Below are positions 22,400-33,429 of a DNA stretch of 64,000 nt, one piece after another; position 1 is the first letter of the stretch, and every line of letters begins with the position of its first letter. Position numbers and translations under genes: made by a program. A model generated the notes under the pieces. That model was not told the DNA's origin. It saw only the letters and a list, made by a program, of their open reading frames with translations, and did not search any database. Source of the stretch: Symbiodinium microadriaticum (taxonomy: Eukaryota > Sar > Dinophyceae > Suessiales > Symbiodiniaceae); the NCBI GenBank assembly GCA_001939145.1, contig LSRX01000067.1, forward strand, positions 496,517-560,516, written 5' to 3'.

Positions 22400-24470
22400 G
22401 ACAGCTTGCGTGCTACATACCCGTGAAACCCTTGCCAACAGCATCCTGAGTCGTCGTTGTGCTCCAGGGACTTTGTCCCATGTCCTCTGAACCACTCTTA
22501 TGCCCAAACCCTGTTTCGTCTGTCGTCAGATTGAGCAACAAGCTGACAGACTTGAGTTCCCAGTCCGTGGCAGGTCTCATGTTCAGCATTCGTCGAGCAA
22601 GATACCATGCCAAACAAACTGCATTGCTAGTGCTGTGTAGTGGAGAGCACACGGTAGTAACAGATTGCAGTGTATTGGTCATCGGCATGTATCAGTCAAC
22701 AGTAGCGTGAAACGTCCTAGTATGCCGTGTCACAAATGATCGATCCTGCCACTCTACGAGCATAGTCTGTGTTGCACTGCCTGTGCTCGCTGCTCGTGCG
22801 TGATGTAGCATGCTGCTGGCGCAAGCATTGGCATGTCACCCAGATGCGTCAGGGAGTCAGGCAAGCCCAGACACCCGAGCAAGTACCACTCACGAGCAAG
22901 TGTAGCAAGGAGCCTGTGATCTCAACTTTGACAGTCACGACCGCCACTTGGCATGACGAAATGACACCAGGCAGTGGCCAAGGTCCGGCTAATGCTTTCA
23001 GAGGTGCGGTTGTGATTTCACAAGATTTAAATTATGTAATTGAGAGATTTCCTACGACCACATCATGCCGAAACGCCTTGCGCGTGATGTCTTGGCGTGG
23101 GGCTTGGGCTGCCTGCCTAGACTTCCTAGACACCTGCTCCACCCTGGAGCCGACTTCCTGGGCATCGTTGCAGCTGACAGTACCGGAAGTAGTGCTGATA
23201 ACCAGCAACAGCAGCAGCAGGAGGAGGGGCAGGAGCAGGGACAGGAGCAGGAGGAGTAGTAGTAGTGGTCGTCGTCCGGGTTTTGGTGGCAGTGGTAGTC
23301 AGTAGCAGTCGTGGCAGTAGCAGCTGGGGTCGGTTCGCCAAGAACTTCATGATGGCACAAAGATCGGCCCCACGCCTAGAATGCACCATCACCATCAGCA
23401 GAATAAAAGAAGAAGCGCCAGCATATGTCAGCATTATCATGTGCGTCTGTTCATTGTAACGCCATGTAACCAAGGTTCAGGATGGTGTTATGATGACGGT
23501 GACAGGGATATTGTTAATGATTGCCTTGCCATTGGTGCTTGTGATGGTGATGGTTGTGGTGGTGCAGGTGCTTTTGGATATGGCTTTGGAGCAGTTGCTG
23601 CCGTTGTTGGTGGTTGTGGTGCTCGGGCACGTCAATGCCCATGCCAAATGTGGTAAGGTTTGTTGGTCCATTGAAACCTCTTCTCCTTCAGGTTAGCACT
23701 TGCGAAATCCTCACGATTGACAAGCTGGCTTTCGCACGCATTACCGGCATGCACCTCTCCGACGGCCGACGGAGGCTGGCGATTCAGGGGCAGTCCCTAA
23801 ACTTCTACCTGTCTTCGATGTTTTGCTCAGTCATCCACTCGTCGCATTGGCCTGTCACTACCTGTGCCACCCTGACAGGAAGTTGAAGGCCATGAACTCG
23901 AAACAAGGACCAGATCAAGTGGTGCCTCGAGCTGCAAGTGACCCCCCTGGGCCGATCTAGTCGATTACACGTAGCTTGGGATGTTGTTTGAACATACTCT
24001 TTATGAATTATAATAGTTAATACAAACAATTATAAGCAGTTTAGCGTAGGCTGCGGATTTCGGGATGGTCATGTCGAGACTTTGGGCGTAGCAGACTGAT
24101 AGGCGTCAAGCTCCTTCAAGTCAAGCTTCACATGCCTGCATGCAAGGCAATATAGACCCCCAGAGCCGCAAACTGAGACATCTTACCCAAAGGATCGTTG
24201 GGTAAGTATCCCCCATATAGCTACTTGGGGTCCTTTGGGTTCGTGCTGATCTATCCATCGGTTCATTAAAGTCAGAGAACCCCCCAAACTCTCAGTGTGC
24301 CCGCACACTGCCTAGAGGCTCGGAATGCACTTCAGGTGGGGTCGCGTCTTGAAGACAGCATACCCCTTGACCTACATCAGCGTCGTGGAATATTGTGGAG
24401 TTATGGATGTGAAGATGCTCTAGCAGAGGCTTGAAGTCCTTACAAGTCTTCAGTCCGCATCTTCCTTCCA
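22400..24470. other. No supported gene
   Basis: Frames are open on both strands around 23050-23660, but they pass through CAG/GGA/GTG-rich simple sequence. A short stem-loop (ACCCAAAGGA with TCCTTTGGGT) is at about 24184-24231. Confidence 0.35.
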
Positions 24471-24475
24471 AATAA

Positions 24476-24613
24476 ATGTTTCTACTAGAAGTTCTCCTTA
24501 CCATCGAAAGTCTTCATTCCGTCCGCGACGCTCAGGAGCTCAATCGGCAATCCGATGATTCACAGTCAAGGAGCGGCGCTGCGGCCGCAGCAGCTGCTGT
24601 GGTCTCTTCCTAG
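24476..24613 (+). CDS. Candidate small ORF or terminal exon with poly-Ala end
   Basis: ATG to TAG, 45 codons, encoding LLEVLLTIESLHSVRDAQ, a Ser/Asp-rich segment and a run of seven Ala before the stop. Composition is coding-like. It could be a short gene or the last exon of a longer one whose acceptor lies upstream. Confidence 0.38.
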   Translation: MFLLEVLLTIESLHSVRDAQELNRQSDDSQSRSGAAAAAAAVVSS

Positions 24614-24974
24614 GAGGAAGGCATCTGTGCTTGGGGACCACTTTATTCAGTCTTGTCATTCAGTGACCATTAAACGGTTGCAGTTCCAAGTCTTAGTGGC
24701 TAAGTGGCTGCATTTTTTAACGCACTTGGGCGACGACCGGACTACTGAGCAAGGACATGACGATCCGGCAGTATTGCTTTGGAAGCTGCATGCACAGGGA
24801 AGAGTCCATACCAAGCTTGTGTACGTGGTTTGTCGGTGAAACCTTGAACCCTTAGCCCCATGTAAACCCCGATAAACCATATGCAGGCATGCGTGGCCTG
24901 GTACAGCCGCGGTTGCCCACCGACCACCACCGCGCCCCTGCGACAAGCACCGCATTGCGGAGTGAAAACGACGA

Positions 24975-25074
24975 GGCTGGCGTCAAAGACGCCCGTTTCC
25001 AAGCTTCCCTTTTAATTGAGATTGTCAGATCTGTTGCACATCGTATGTCGCTGCTGTCCCGCATGGCAGCTTAG
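24975..25074 (+). CDS. Candidate terminal exon, unknown
   Basis: An open frame encodes EAGVKDARFQASLLIEIVRS and then VAHRMSLLSRMAA before TAG at 25072. It is helix-prone. The 5' boundary is not defined, and a minus-strand frame is also open. Confidence 0.3.
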
Positions 25075-25673
25075 AGTACCTTGGGAGTGCTGACGTGCTC
25101 CATGTCGTTGATGCTCCAAGGTCATGATCAGGAAAGATATTTTTTTTGGAAATGTTCAGTTTGGCGAAATGTGTTGCCATCGACAGCAGTGCACAAGGAA
25201 CCGCAGGTGTAGCATGCATGCGCAATCAAGCTTCGCATGCTATCTTCCGAGGCAAATTGGACAAAGTCCATACTTGGTATCATGGGAACTTGTAAGACTG
25301 ACTCGCGCCCAACACTTAAGTCGGGGCCCAAGCCTATTCTCGTAAACCCGCTTGTTTGGACTTCAGGCTCAAAGGAAGCCGACATCGTGCCTCGCAGGCT
25401 AGGATTGGTATTGTGATTGTGCAGCTGTACTGCAAGATTCGCAGGGTGTTGGCACAAGCTTCCCTGCCCTTCCTATCTCTGACGTAGCGCCCGTGAATCC
25501 AATTTCCCACGAAGCTTTCGATTCCTCGAAGATACTTGGCATATCTCTGGCATCTATGTTTTCATGGTGGTAGTCAGCAGACATATTCTACTGCTTCTTC
25601 CAGCCGAAACCGTCAACCCTCCAAGCTCAGCCCTAAACCCGAAGCTGAACCCCACGGCCCGAAGCCCTGAAAG

Positions 25674-25739
25674 CTCATCGCCAATCTGTGCCAGCACTTG
25701 CATAGCTGCACCCTCGTGTTGCGAGCTGGGCCCAATTGA
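25674..25739 (+). CDS. Candidate terminal exon between telomere-like tracts
   Basis: After CTGAAAG, 21 codons (LIANLCQHLHSCTLVLRAG and two more) end in TGA. CCCTAAA-type units precede it (25630-25668) and TTTAGGG-type units follow (25793-25830), the flanking pattern seen around better supported exons. Confidence 0.38.
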   Translation, partial: LIANLCQHLHSCTLVLRAGPN

Positions 25740-25859
25740 CGGGCCGCTTGAGGGTGATTTCCATAATTCTAAGATTCACGTAGGATGTCGGTGGTTAGGG
25801 TTTAGAGGCTCAGGGTTACAGTGTAGGGTCTTGCCTGTCTCACGAGCGGTTTTATGAAA

Positions 25860-28800
25860 CCATTGATCTTTCGGCGGGGGCTCTTGGACTTGAATGAGTT
25901 TAGCTCGTAGGTTCATCTTTAGTTAGCTGCTGCTTTGTGCGTGATGTGTCGCTGCGAGGATTAGTTTTGTGTTGATGCAGCGGTAGTCTTCGTAGGCGGC
26001 ATCTAGTCTCAGCAGCAGCAGCAGCAGCAGCAGCAGCACAAGCAGCCCATATCAATATCGATCTTCATCTGTATTGATCAGAATTATATGCCGTCATCAC
26101 CATCATTGTCGGCAGCAGCATCCAAGCTATTGCAGTTGACTGGAACTAGGCGCTATTCCTCACAGCAGAGATGCAATCCATAGACTCAGCCCAGGGCCCA
26201 GAATCGCCAGATGTTTTGGTGCAGTGCCGGTAGGGACAACCTTGGACGACTGACCGGTCGCCGGACACCGCAACTTGTATCGTCAGGTCGATACACTCAA
26301 CAAGAACTATAATTGGAATACTATACTATAGTTTACATTTATAACGCATGTATATATATATATGTATGTCTAGAAGTTTCTCTGAGCCCCAAGCCCTGAC
26401 CCCTAACCGCCCCTCCCCGACCCTGAATCATAAAAAGTTGAGGGTTTCGCGTATAGGTACTGTTCGTATAGGAGAGAAGTGCCCAAGCTTGTGAGAGAGA
26501 GTTATGAATTTGTCCTTAAGGCCTTAACGTGGTTTTTCCCAAGACAGCATCTTTGCATAGTTCTGGTTTTGGGGGCTTAGCGCGGGCATAGGTTTTGGGA
26601 TTTCGAAGGGTTCATCCGCAGAAACCCATGGTTCTGATTCTATAACTTCAAGTACTCATCGGAGCTAAGATTAAGAAGCAGGAAGAATCACAAGAACCAG
26701 ATGTTTCTGAACCAGGTTGCTACATTAGCCGTAAATGCTGAAACGGCTGTGCTACTTCACAACGCCCACAGCCCACAGGCTCATGTTCTGAGCGGTAAGA
26801 AACAGGGTTCCCTTACCCTTTTGCCAGGTTTCACTGCTTTCAATCCGTGGATGGAGATGCCTAGCATCGTCCGCCCTCGTGATATCCGCGGAGTTCGCAG
26901 TGCAGCGGACAGCAACTCTGTGCGGCTCGTAAGCCGCGATGATGGGTTTGGTGATAAGTATACAGGCTTGAGGGTTTAGAGATGTAACCGTGGATGTGAG
27001 CCGATGTCACTTGAAGAGCTTCCTGTTGATATTTCTCTTTTGTGCTTCATGAAGGGGCTTCTGTCGCTGCACATGCTCCTTAGCTACGGTTCACCCGACT
27101 CAACATGATGCGTTTTCGTGCTTTCCCCCAGTCGCACACGTCTAGCCGAGAGTATGGGCTCGCATTCAGTATTCAACACATGCGTGTCGTCGTGGAGCTG
27201 CTGGACACAATACGGATATGGTAATGGCAATATCCCAGAAGAGTCTCGATAGCAGCAGTATGAGAAAGGAAAGTCACAGCAGTACTCACGCTGCACGGAC
27301 TGGCTTGAGGAATTTGCAGAATCCTTGGTTACTAAAGAAAAGGCGAGATTTTTTTTGCCATAATGCATATCCATATCCGCTACCTGTTGTTCCTCCAGGA
27401 ATGGATCGTATTTCACTCAGCTACTTGGCAGGTACTTGTTATGAGGGCATAGCTGCTCTGGCCCAATAGGAAGGCTAATTGCTATACATATACACAATCA
27501 ATAAGGCACAGCACAACATGCACCACCGAAAAAGCTCGCCGAAATCCAGCAAGAAGACACAGAATATACCAAAATGTATCCCAGTGTATTCATTTCGTGT
27601 GTTTGTCTATCTACCTATCTACCATTCTGCCTTGCTGCCTGTCTGTCGGTCTCAGTGTCTCTCCCTCTGTCTATCTATCTCTCTGTATATCGTCTTTCTG
27701 TCTATCAATCCGTCCACCCATCTATCTTACTTTTCGACCTATCGATGTACCGACCTATCGTTATAGATCTGTTAACCTATCTATCTGTCTGTCTGTCTAT
27801 CTATCTCTCTATCTATATCTATCAATCAATCAATCTATCAATCAATCTATCCATCTATCTACTTACCTATCTACGTCTAGATCGCTGAAGAGAGCGGGAG
27901 AAAGAAGCAGGTAGATACATATATAAAGGATATCGGTTGGCGGCTAATGTGATCGACAGGCATACGCGCATGTACATGTTCATGTGCCTGTGCATTCATC
28001 ACAGTCACTGTCGTAGCCTGTCGTCACGGACTGCATACTTTCGCAGCAAAATGTTCTGTCTGACGTGGTGCACTTGGGATCGCGGCTCGGTATTGGCAGG
28101 CATTTGCTTGCTTGAGTCAGAATCAGTCTCAGTACAGGTTAACATGGCATGTGATGCTGTGTGCGTTGGGGGCAAGCGGCCATTTTGCATGTTTTGGTGC
28201 AGCGGATTGATACCTTCACCGAGCGCGGCAGACCCCGAGCCCTGCAACTGCATTTTGCTTAGACCCCAAACCCCAAGAGAATGGTAGTGATCAGAAGAGT
28301 GACATAGGCACTTGCCACCATAGCCGATACATGAGCACATCCCGTCTGAACTTGTCCTCGTGTTCTTTTTCCTGTGAGAGCCTGCCTCGCGTCGGCTGGA
28401 CTTGAATCGCACAAGGATCCGTTGCCCTGCGACTAGAAAAAGCAGGGAGAACAGGATGACCGCATTCGTCTCCAAGCTTATGGGGCAAGTTTTTTGCAAC
28501 CAACTAATAACCTTAAACCCTAAACCCTGAAGAGAATTACTTATCTGAAAAACGGACCCAGGCCCAGAACCTGCACGTTCATTTGAAATTGGGTTACCTG
28601 CAGGACACGTACGTGTGCGATAGCATCGGAAGGACCCAGCTTCATACAGCACTGGGACCCGAAGTCTTTTTTCTGCGCATCCGAAGACTTAGTTCTGCCG
28701 AAGTGTTAGGAGCGGTGTAGGTTGAGTTTGGCAATGATCAGAGCTAGAGCTGATTGTGATATCTGCTTCGGTCATGTTGTTCCTTTGGAGTTGTCATTGA

Positions 28801-28960
28801 TTGAATCAGGTTTCGGCGGCCACGTCGGTGCCGCAGCCGTGCTGTCACTGGGCTCTATAAGGTCTACCCTAAGACGGGCTATTTTTTGGGTGGCTTATAA
28901 GGCTTCTACTGTTGGGACTTCCCTGGGCTTAAAGCAGTGGAAGCGAGGCTTCGGTTGCTG
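25860..28960. other. Intron or intergenic DNA with microsatellites
   Basis: (CAG)n at 26010-26038, a TA run at 26351-26361, and a (CTAT/CTGT/CAAT)n array at about 27600-27875. CCCTAAACCCTAAACCC-type units are near 28510. Frames at 26701, 27218 and 28005 (minus) are open, but none has clear splice or family support. Confidence 0.35.
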
Positions 28961-29089
28961 ACTTTCAAGCCGTCTACCCCAACATCCCCAAGGCCCGGAG
29001 CCCAGACCCGAAACCCTAAAGCCTAACGGAAAGGGTTGAAGATAGGAGGCCTTAGTAAGTACCTCTACTACTTTTGGGGGCTCTTCTTT

Positions 29090-29225
29090 ACTATAATTCC
29101 CTAAGGGTCCATATATACTACTATTATGGAATTAGGTCCCCAAAACCATAATATGAATGGTCTGTTGGGACCTAATTCCATGATGGTAGTATCTATGGCA
29201 TATATGGACCCTCTGGGATTGTAGT
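29090..29225. repeat. Large imperfect hairpin
   Basis: Arms 29090-29140 and 29167-29225 pair over about 50 bases. ATTCCCTAAGGGTCCATATA pairs with TATATGGACCC...GGGATT, and GGAATTAGGTCCC with GGGACCTAATTCC, around a 26-base loop. No coding capacity. Probably an inverted-repeat transposon remnant. Confidence 0.75.
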
Positions 29226-29246
29226 ATGATGTGATCACCCCTCCTG

Positions 29247-29350
29247 CGGAATGCCTTGTGGACCCCCCCTACGGGGGCTCCCTGAAGGCAAAACCTGGGT
29301 TCGGAAATGCCTTGTGACCCCCCTTAATGCCTTGCGACCCCCTCCCTCCC
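29247..29350. repeat. TGCCTTG/AAGGCA hairpin-related repeats
   Basis: AATGCCTTGTGG with GAAGGCA, then two further TGCCTTGTGAC/TGCCTTGCGAC units. They share the TGCCTTGTG core with the five hairpins at 35153-35778. Confidence 0.5.
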
Positions 29351-29439
29351 CCCCCGAAAATGCAGCCAATCCAGAACCATCGAAAACGCCCTTGAAAACT
29401 CTGATTACTGATGGAAAAGGCAAGAAGTGGTACTGTGAG

Positions 29440-29520
29440 CGGTGAGGGTGGGTGAGGGTGGTGAGGGCGGTGAGGGTGGTGAGGGTGGTGAGGGTGGTGA
29501 GGGTGGTGGGGGCGGTGGGG
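29440..29520. repeat. GGTGAG minisatellite
   Basis: A run of GGTGAGGGT/GGTGAGGGC units encoding only Gly-Glu repeats. Confidence 0.85.
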
Positions 29521-29696
29521 CGTGGGGGGGCGTGGGCAATCGTGGGCATGCATTGGCAGCCGCTGCTCATGTGACATGTCTGCTTGTCCATTCTTGTCCT
29601 CTCAGGCATTTTGCCTTAGAAGGAACTTGCATCGCTGCCCTAGGACATCGGATTCGCAAGCTCAGGGCACATGCAGTTTAGCATCTGTAAGTCTAG

Positions 29697-29930
29697 GACG
29701 GCACGGGGGACGGGTTCGTTAATAAGCCACTAGGTCGGCACTGGGTTTTATTTCTAGACAAGATCTTAAGCCACCGTAATGGCACAGGGGGACGGGTTAG
29801 TAGTAAGCCACTATGTCGGCACTGGGTTTATATACTTTTATAAAGTCAGATCTGAAGCCACTATGACGGCACGGGGGTTAGGGTTAGTACTAAGCCAGTA
29901 TGTCGGCACTGGGTTTATTAAAGTAGGAAG
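29697..29930. repeat. Three tandem copies of an 80-86 bp unit
   Basis: Copies start near 29697, 29777 and 29862. Each has GGCACGGGGG, then TAAGCCACTATGTCGGCACT, then GGGTTTAT. The third copy has GGGGTTAGGGTTAG, a telomere-like conversion, where the first two have GGGGGACGGGTT. Confidence 0.8.
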
Positions 29931-30080
29931 CATCGAAGTCGTCATGCCATGGAGTTGCAGTTTCCGAGCATACGGGGGCACACGCCGCAGCTGCCCCAAA
30001 CTCAGCGATTTGTCGAAGCATCATGAATTTAGAGGTGCACTGAGCGGGGTTGAAGCCTCAAGCATCCCAACATCTCCCAG

Positions 30081-30261
30081 TTACTTTTCGCTTCACGGAC
30101 GATGAGATTGACAGCGGCCTCCAGAAATCCCTCGTTCAGGCACGGGGACCGAATGCATTCACGTTCCCTTGCCCCTGAAAAAAAAACTTCGGAGCCAGGC
30201 CAACCGATGGGCCAAGGACAACGGCATCAAGGCAGTCGGAGCCTTGGACATTTCCAGCTGA
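30081..30261 (+). pseudogene. Exon with a one-base frame break
   Basis: After CTCCCAG the frame encodes FRFTDDEIDSGLQKSLVQAR up to a TGA at 30176. From about 30175 a frame one base off encodes LKKKLRSQANRWAKDNGIK and AVGALDISS to TGA at 30259. Both halves look coding and would join if the CCCC run before nine A had one more C. This is either a homopolymer error in the assembly or a real frameshift. The family is not recognised. Confidence 0.45.
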
Positions 30262-30640
30262 AAGCTGTAAATGCCTAAACGGATGTGAGGTGCCACCCGC
30301 TTTGCGAGACTTCGCTTCGAGACACGCCCCCGAAGACGGGGAGGCTACAGAGGCGGGTTTCGAGATGGTTTGGGGTTTCGTTTGGGGCTTCGGTTGTTTG
30401 GCCTGTCAGGCAGATTTGCCGGCGGCTCCTGAGGTGGTCTGCCTGCTGCCCTTTTCCTTGGCCAGCAACCCCCAGACTCGAACATTGGTGCCAGGATCCA
30501 GCTGGCGATCATGGGCAGCCGGAGGTGCCCACGGTATCAAGCAGTTGGGGATTTTAGGGTGTGGTTTTGAGCATCGCAGGAAGCATCCTCTTCATTGCCG
30601 CCACCCGTTCGGGCCTTGGGTTTGTCCGCTTCGCCTTGAC

Positions 30641-30936
30641 TTCAGCTGCGGCTTTTGAGGTCGCGGACGATCCTGGTCGTGATCTCGCCTCGCATGCCCG
30701 GGCCTGAATTCTGTGCAGATGGCTTAGCTTCGGAGGCTGGTTGTTCTGCGGTTTGGAGTGCTCTGCGGGGTTCTGGGGTTTCGGTCACACCCAGTCCTTC
30801 AGCTGCGGCTTTTGAGGTCGCGGACGATCCTGGTCGTGATCTCGCCTCGCATGCCCGGGCCTGAATTCTGTGCAGATGGCTTAGCTTTGGAGGCTGGTTG
30901 TTCTGTGGTTTGGAGTGCTCTGCGGGGTTCTGGGGT
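30641..30936. repeat. Tandem duplication, 157 bp period
   Basis: The sequence from TTCAGCTGCGGCTTTTGAGG at 30641 repeats at 30798 with very few differences (for example C/T near 30730/30887), through GGGGTTCTGGGG. Mirror-image frames on both strands come from this duplication. No product is assigned. Confidence 0.9.
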
Positions 30937-31269
30937 TTTGGTCTTTTCCCCCCAGTCCCCGAACACCTTGGGCCTTGCCCCCAGCCTCGAGCCTTGGTGC
31001 AAGGATCCAGCCGGCGATGATGGGCCAGAGGAACCGAAGGTGCGCCAGGGGAATCCCGGGGATCAAGGGTTGGGGGTTCGGGGTTTGGGGGGTGCAGTCC
31101 AGTGGGATGAGTTGATTGCCGACAGGAGTGCCGTATAGTGCCGTGCAGGATCAAACAGCATGCTTGATTGTGAGCAGAGCTTGGTATGGACAGAGGATGA
31201 ATGGGACATGTGCTCAAAGTTCGGACTCCACCTGACAATCATAATCAAGCAAGCTTTATCCTGTTTGGT

Positions 31270-31425
31270 CCAAAAGCCAATTGTCACAGTTTGGATTCGT
31301 GCTGCAAGCCAGCAGGACCTAGAGGACCCATAAGCCATGTATTCACAGTTTGGGTTCGTGCTGTAAGCCAGCAAGGCCTAGAGACCTAGAGGACCGATAA
31401 GCCGTGTGTTCACAGTCTGGATTCG
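31270..31425. repeat. Short tandem repeats upstream of the lysine-rich gene
   Basis: TTCACAGTTTGGRTTCGTGC, then AAGCCAGCA and CCTAGAGGACC-ATAAGCC, recurs about three times with a spacing of 57-66 bases. Confidence 0.7.
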
Positions 31426-31549
31426 TGGTGCTCAGCCATCCTTTAGGACTCTAGATACCCTAGGTTGCATCCCGATCCTGTCCCTAACCTGCCTTGGCCG
31501 CCATTGCCCGACTGCCTTACCTGGCTAGTGTTGAGCGGAGATCCGAGCT

Positions 31550-31590
31550 GGCTTTCTTCCAGGCCTGACTGAGTCCTTTCTTCCAGGCCT
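31550..31590 (+). promoter_or_regulatory. Duplicated 3' splice-site-like motif
   Basis: CTTTCTTCCAGGCCTGA occurs twice in 40 bases, 100-140 bases before the ATG at 31691. Each copy is a good polypyrimidine-AG acceptor and may serve for cis splicing or for spliced-leader trans-splicing, which dinoflagellates use. No transcript evidence. Confidence 0.35.
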
Positions 31591-31690
31591 GAGTTTTTCC
31601 TTTGGTCCTGGGCGATCCCGCTTACCTTGGCTATTCTGGCAAGTGCTGGGTGGACGACTCTGGTTTATTCCTTTGCTGGCCCTGCCTGAC

Positions 31691-32401
31691 ATGCCACCAA
31701 AGGCTAAGCAGACGAAGCCGATGAAGGCTATGAAGGCCACGAAGAAGCCCGCTGGGAAGCCGATGAAGGCTATGAAGGCCACGAAGAAGCCCGCTGGGAA
31801 GGCCCCAGCGATGAAGAGCATGAAGTCCATGAAGGCGATGAAGTCAACCACGGCCAAGGCCACGGATGCCACGGAGACGACGGGGCAGCCGTCGTGGGCA
31901 AGGGGGCTCCGGCCCCACTTCCTGCCGGGGTCCACGGAGATGCACTGGGAGTGCACCTTGGTGGAGGATGGCGTCCCGACCTGCGACATGTCGGTTCCGA
32001 TGAGCCAGACGGTGGAGGAGATGGTCAGGCGGGCGACAAAGCCAATGTGCGGGGGTTACGAGCTGGTGAGTCCCAGCTTGGCGGTCTTCATGAAGAAGGG
32101 CAAGATGCTCGACGACAAGAAGGACGATGACAAGCCGCCGAGCGATGATGACACGAAGAGGGACGATGACAGGAAGCCAGATGACGACACGAAGAGGGAC
32201 GATGACAGGAAGCCAGATGACGACTCAGGCAACTCTGATCGGTCGGGCACGTCTTCCTCCCACTATGGCGGGGACCCCTACTTCCGCGACCAGGACGATG
32301 ACCAGGGGATAGTTGACGACAGGGACATGCCCAGCGATGCTGACCAGCCGCCGATGAGCGCACATGTTTTCGTATGCCCGGACGACTTTGGGACGGACTG
32401 A
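31691..32401 (+). CDS. Lysine-repeat protein with ubiquitin-like-looking core
   Basis: An intact single-exon frame, 236 residues. Residues 1-60 are Lys/Ala/Met-rich and contain PMKAMKATKKPAGK twice in tandem (10-23, 24-37), then MKSMKSMKAMK. Such KAMK tails are common in dinoflagellate proteins and could bind nucleic acid. Residues 86-142 (LVEDGVPTCDMSV, VEEMVRRA, then AVFMKKGKMLDD) resemble in spacing a ubiquitin-like fold, whose last strands read like a hydrophobic-Gly-Lys-x-Leu-Asp-Asp. This is a pattern match only. Residues 152-175 are two DDDTKRDDDRKP repeats, and the remainder is acidic. ATG 31691 is preferred over the in-frame ATG at 31643 because the basic repeat starts there and the intervening 16 residues are hydrophobic. 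GC-rich codon use differs from the AT-richer surroundings. Confidence 0.85.
   Translation: MPPKAKQTKPMKAMKATKKPAGKPMKAMKATKKPAGKAPAMKSMKSMKAMKSTTAKATDATETTGQPSWARGLRPHFLPGSTEMHWECTLVEDGVPTCDMSVPMSQTVEEMVRRATKPMCGGYELVSPSLAVFMKKGKMLDDKKDDDKPPSDDDTKRDDDRKPDDDTKRDDDRKPDDDSGNSDRSGTSSSHYGGDPYFRDQDDDQGIVDDRDMPSDADQPPMSAHVFVCPDDFGTD
31718..31801 (+). repeat. 42 bp tandem repeat inside the lysine-rich gene
   Basis: Two adjacent copies encoding PMKAMKATKKPAGK are identical at the DNA level, which implies a recent duplication. Confidence 0.9.
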
Positions 32402-32439
32402 GGGGGCACACAAGCAGCACAGCAGCAGACAGCACACAG

Positions 32440-32545
32440 CCACACACACACACACACACAGCACACACACACACACAAACACACAGGGACACACACACAC
32501 ACACACCAGCAGACAGCACAGCACTCAACACAGCACACCAGCAGC
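32440..32545. repeat. CA dinucleotide microsatellite
   Basis: Interrupted (CA)n arrays with CAG clusters start about 40 bases after the stop of the lysine-rich gene, probably in its 3' untranslated region. Confidence 0.9.
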
Positions 32546-33023
32546 AGCAACACAGCAGCATTGCACACACGTGCCGAGGGGCGACTTTCTGCTGTCCGAA
32601 TGTGCATGGGTTGTAGCTATAGGGTGGCAGCAGTCATATATCCTTGCCATAGGCCGGGTTGTGATTTGGCATGCAGGATCATGATTGCACATTCGGTCAG
32701 CCGTTCTTCCTTGCGCTTTTGCCTGAAGTGAAATGCTGGCTGTGCGTGGTTGCCCTCCCCCTCTTTGGGGTCTCCTTAACTCCTCCACGACCCCCCTAAG
32801 ACTTCAGGGCACCCGAACCCATTGTGCTGGTAGGAGTGCCGATCGAGGGCCCTGCATGCACTTGAAGCCCCAAGCCCAAGCCCCCCGCCCTACCTCGTAT
32901 CCCCCCCCCCCCCACAGCCTCTTTAAGCTCCCCCTATTGTCGCAGGTGGATGCTCCCGGCACGGCGCCCTTGGCTTGGACCTTGGACTCAAGCTGCTTGT
33001 GTCTTTCGGGCTTGTAGGGTTTG

Positions 33024-33202
33024 CGATGTGTGTGTGTGTGTGTGTGTGTGTGTTCCTGGCTGCGACTGCTAGGCTTCGACCGGCCCTGGACCATCGGCTT
33101 CGGTGCTCTCCTCAGTCCTGCTGGCCTTGCACATATGTCCTTGCAGCATGGCCTCGGCATGCATGGTCTAGGCTCTGTCTCTGTGTGTGTGTGTGTGTGT
33201 GT
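33024..33202. repeat. GT microsatellites
   Basis: (TG)n at about 33026-33052 and 33180-33202. Confidence 0.9.
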
Positions 33203-33429
33203 CGGTCTTTGCCTGGCTGCCGTGAGGTCTCAGCAGGTGCGGGGGCTGTGGCTTTGGTGGATGCCTGGGCCTTTGCTCCTTCGCCTGCATCCGGCGGCCG
33301 TCTTGCACTGCTTGAGGCTCCCGCTTCTCGTGATCCCGTGGCTAGGAGTGTCCTCGCCTCGGCTGGTCATCCTTCTGGCTGCTCGAAGTCTTGACATTCG
33401 TTGCTGCTCTACGTGCCTCAGGACCATGA

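Noticed and set aside
28005..28652. 215-codon minus-strand frame
   Set aside because: Open, but composition is uneven, no family was recognised, and a + strand frame overlaps it.
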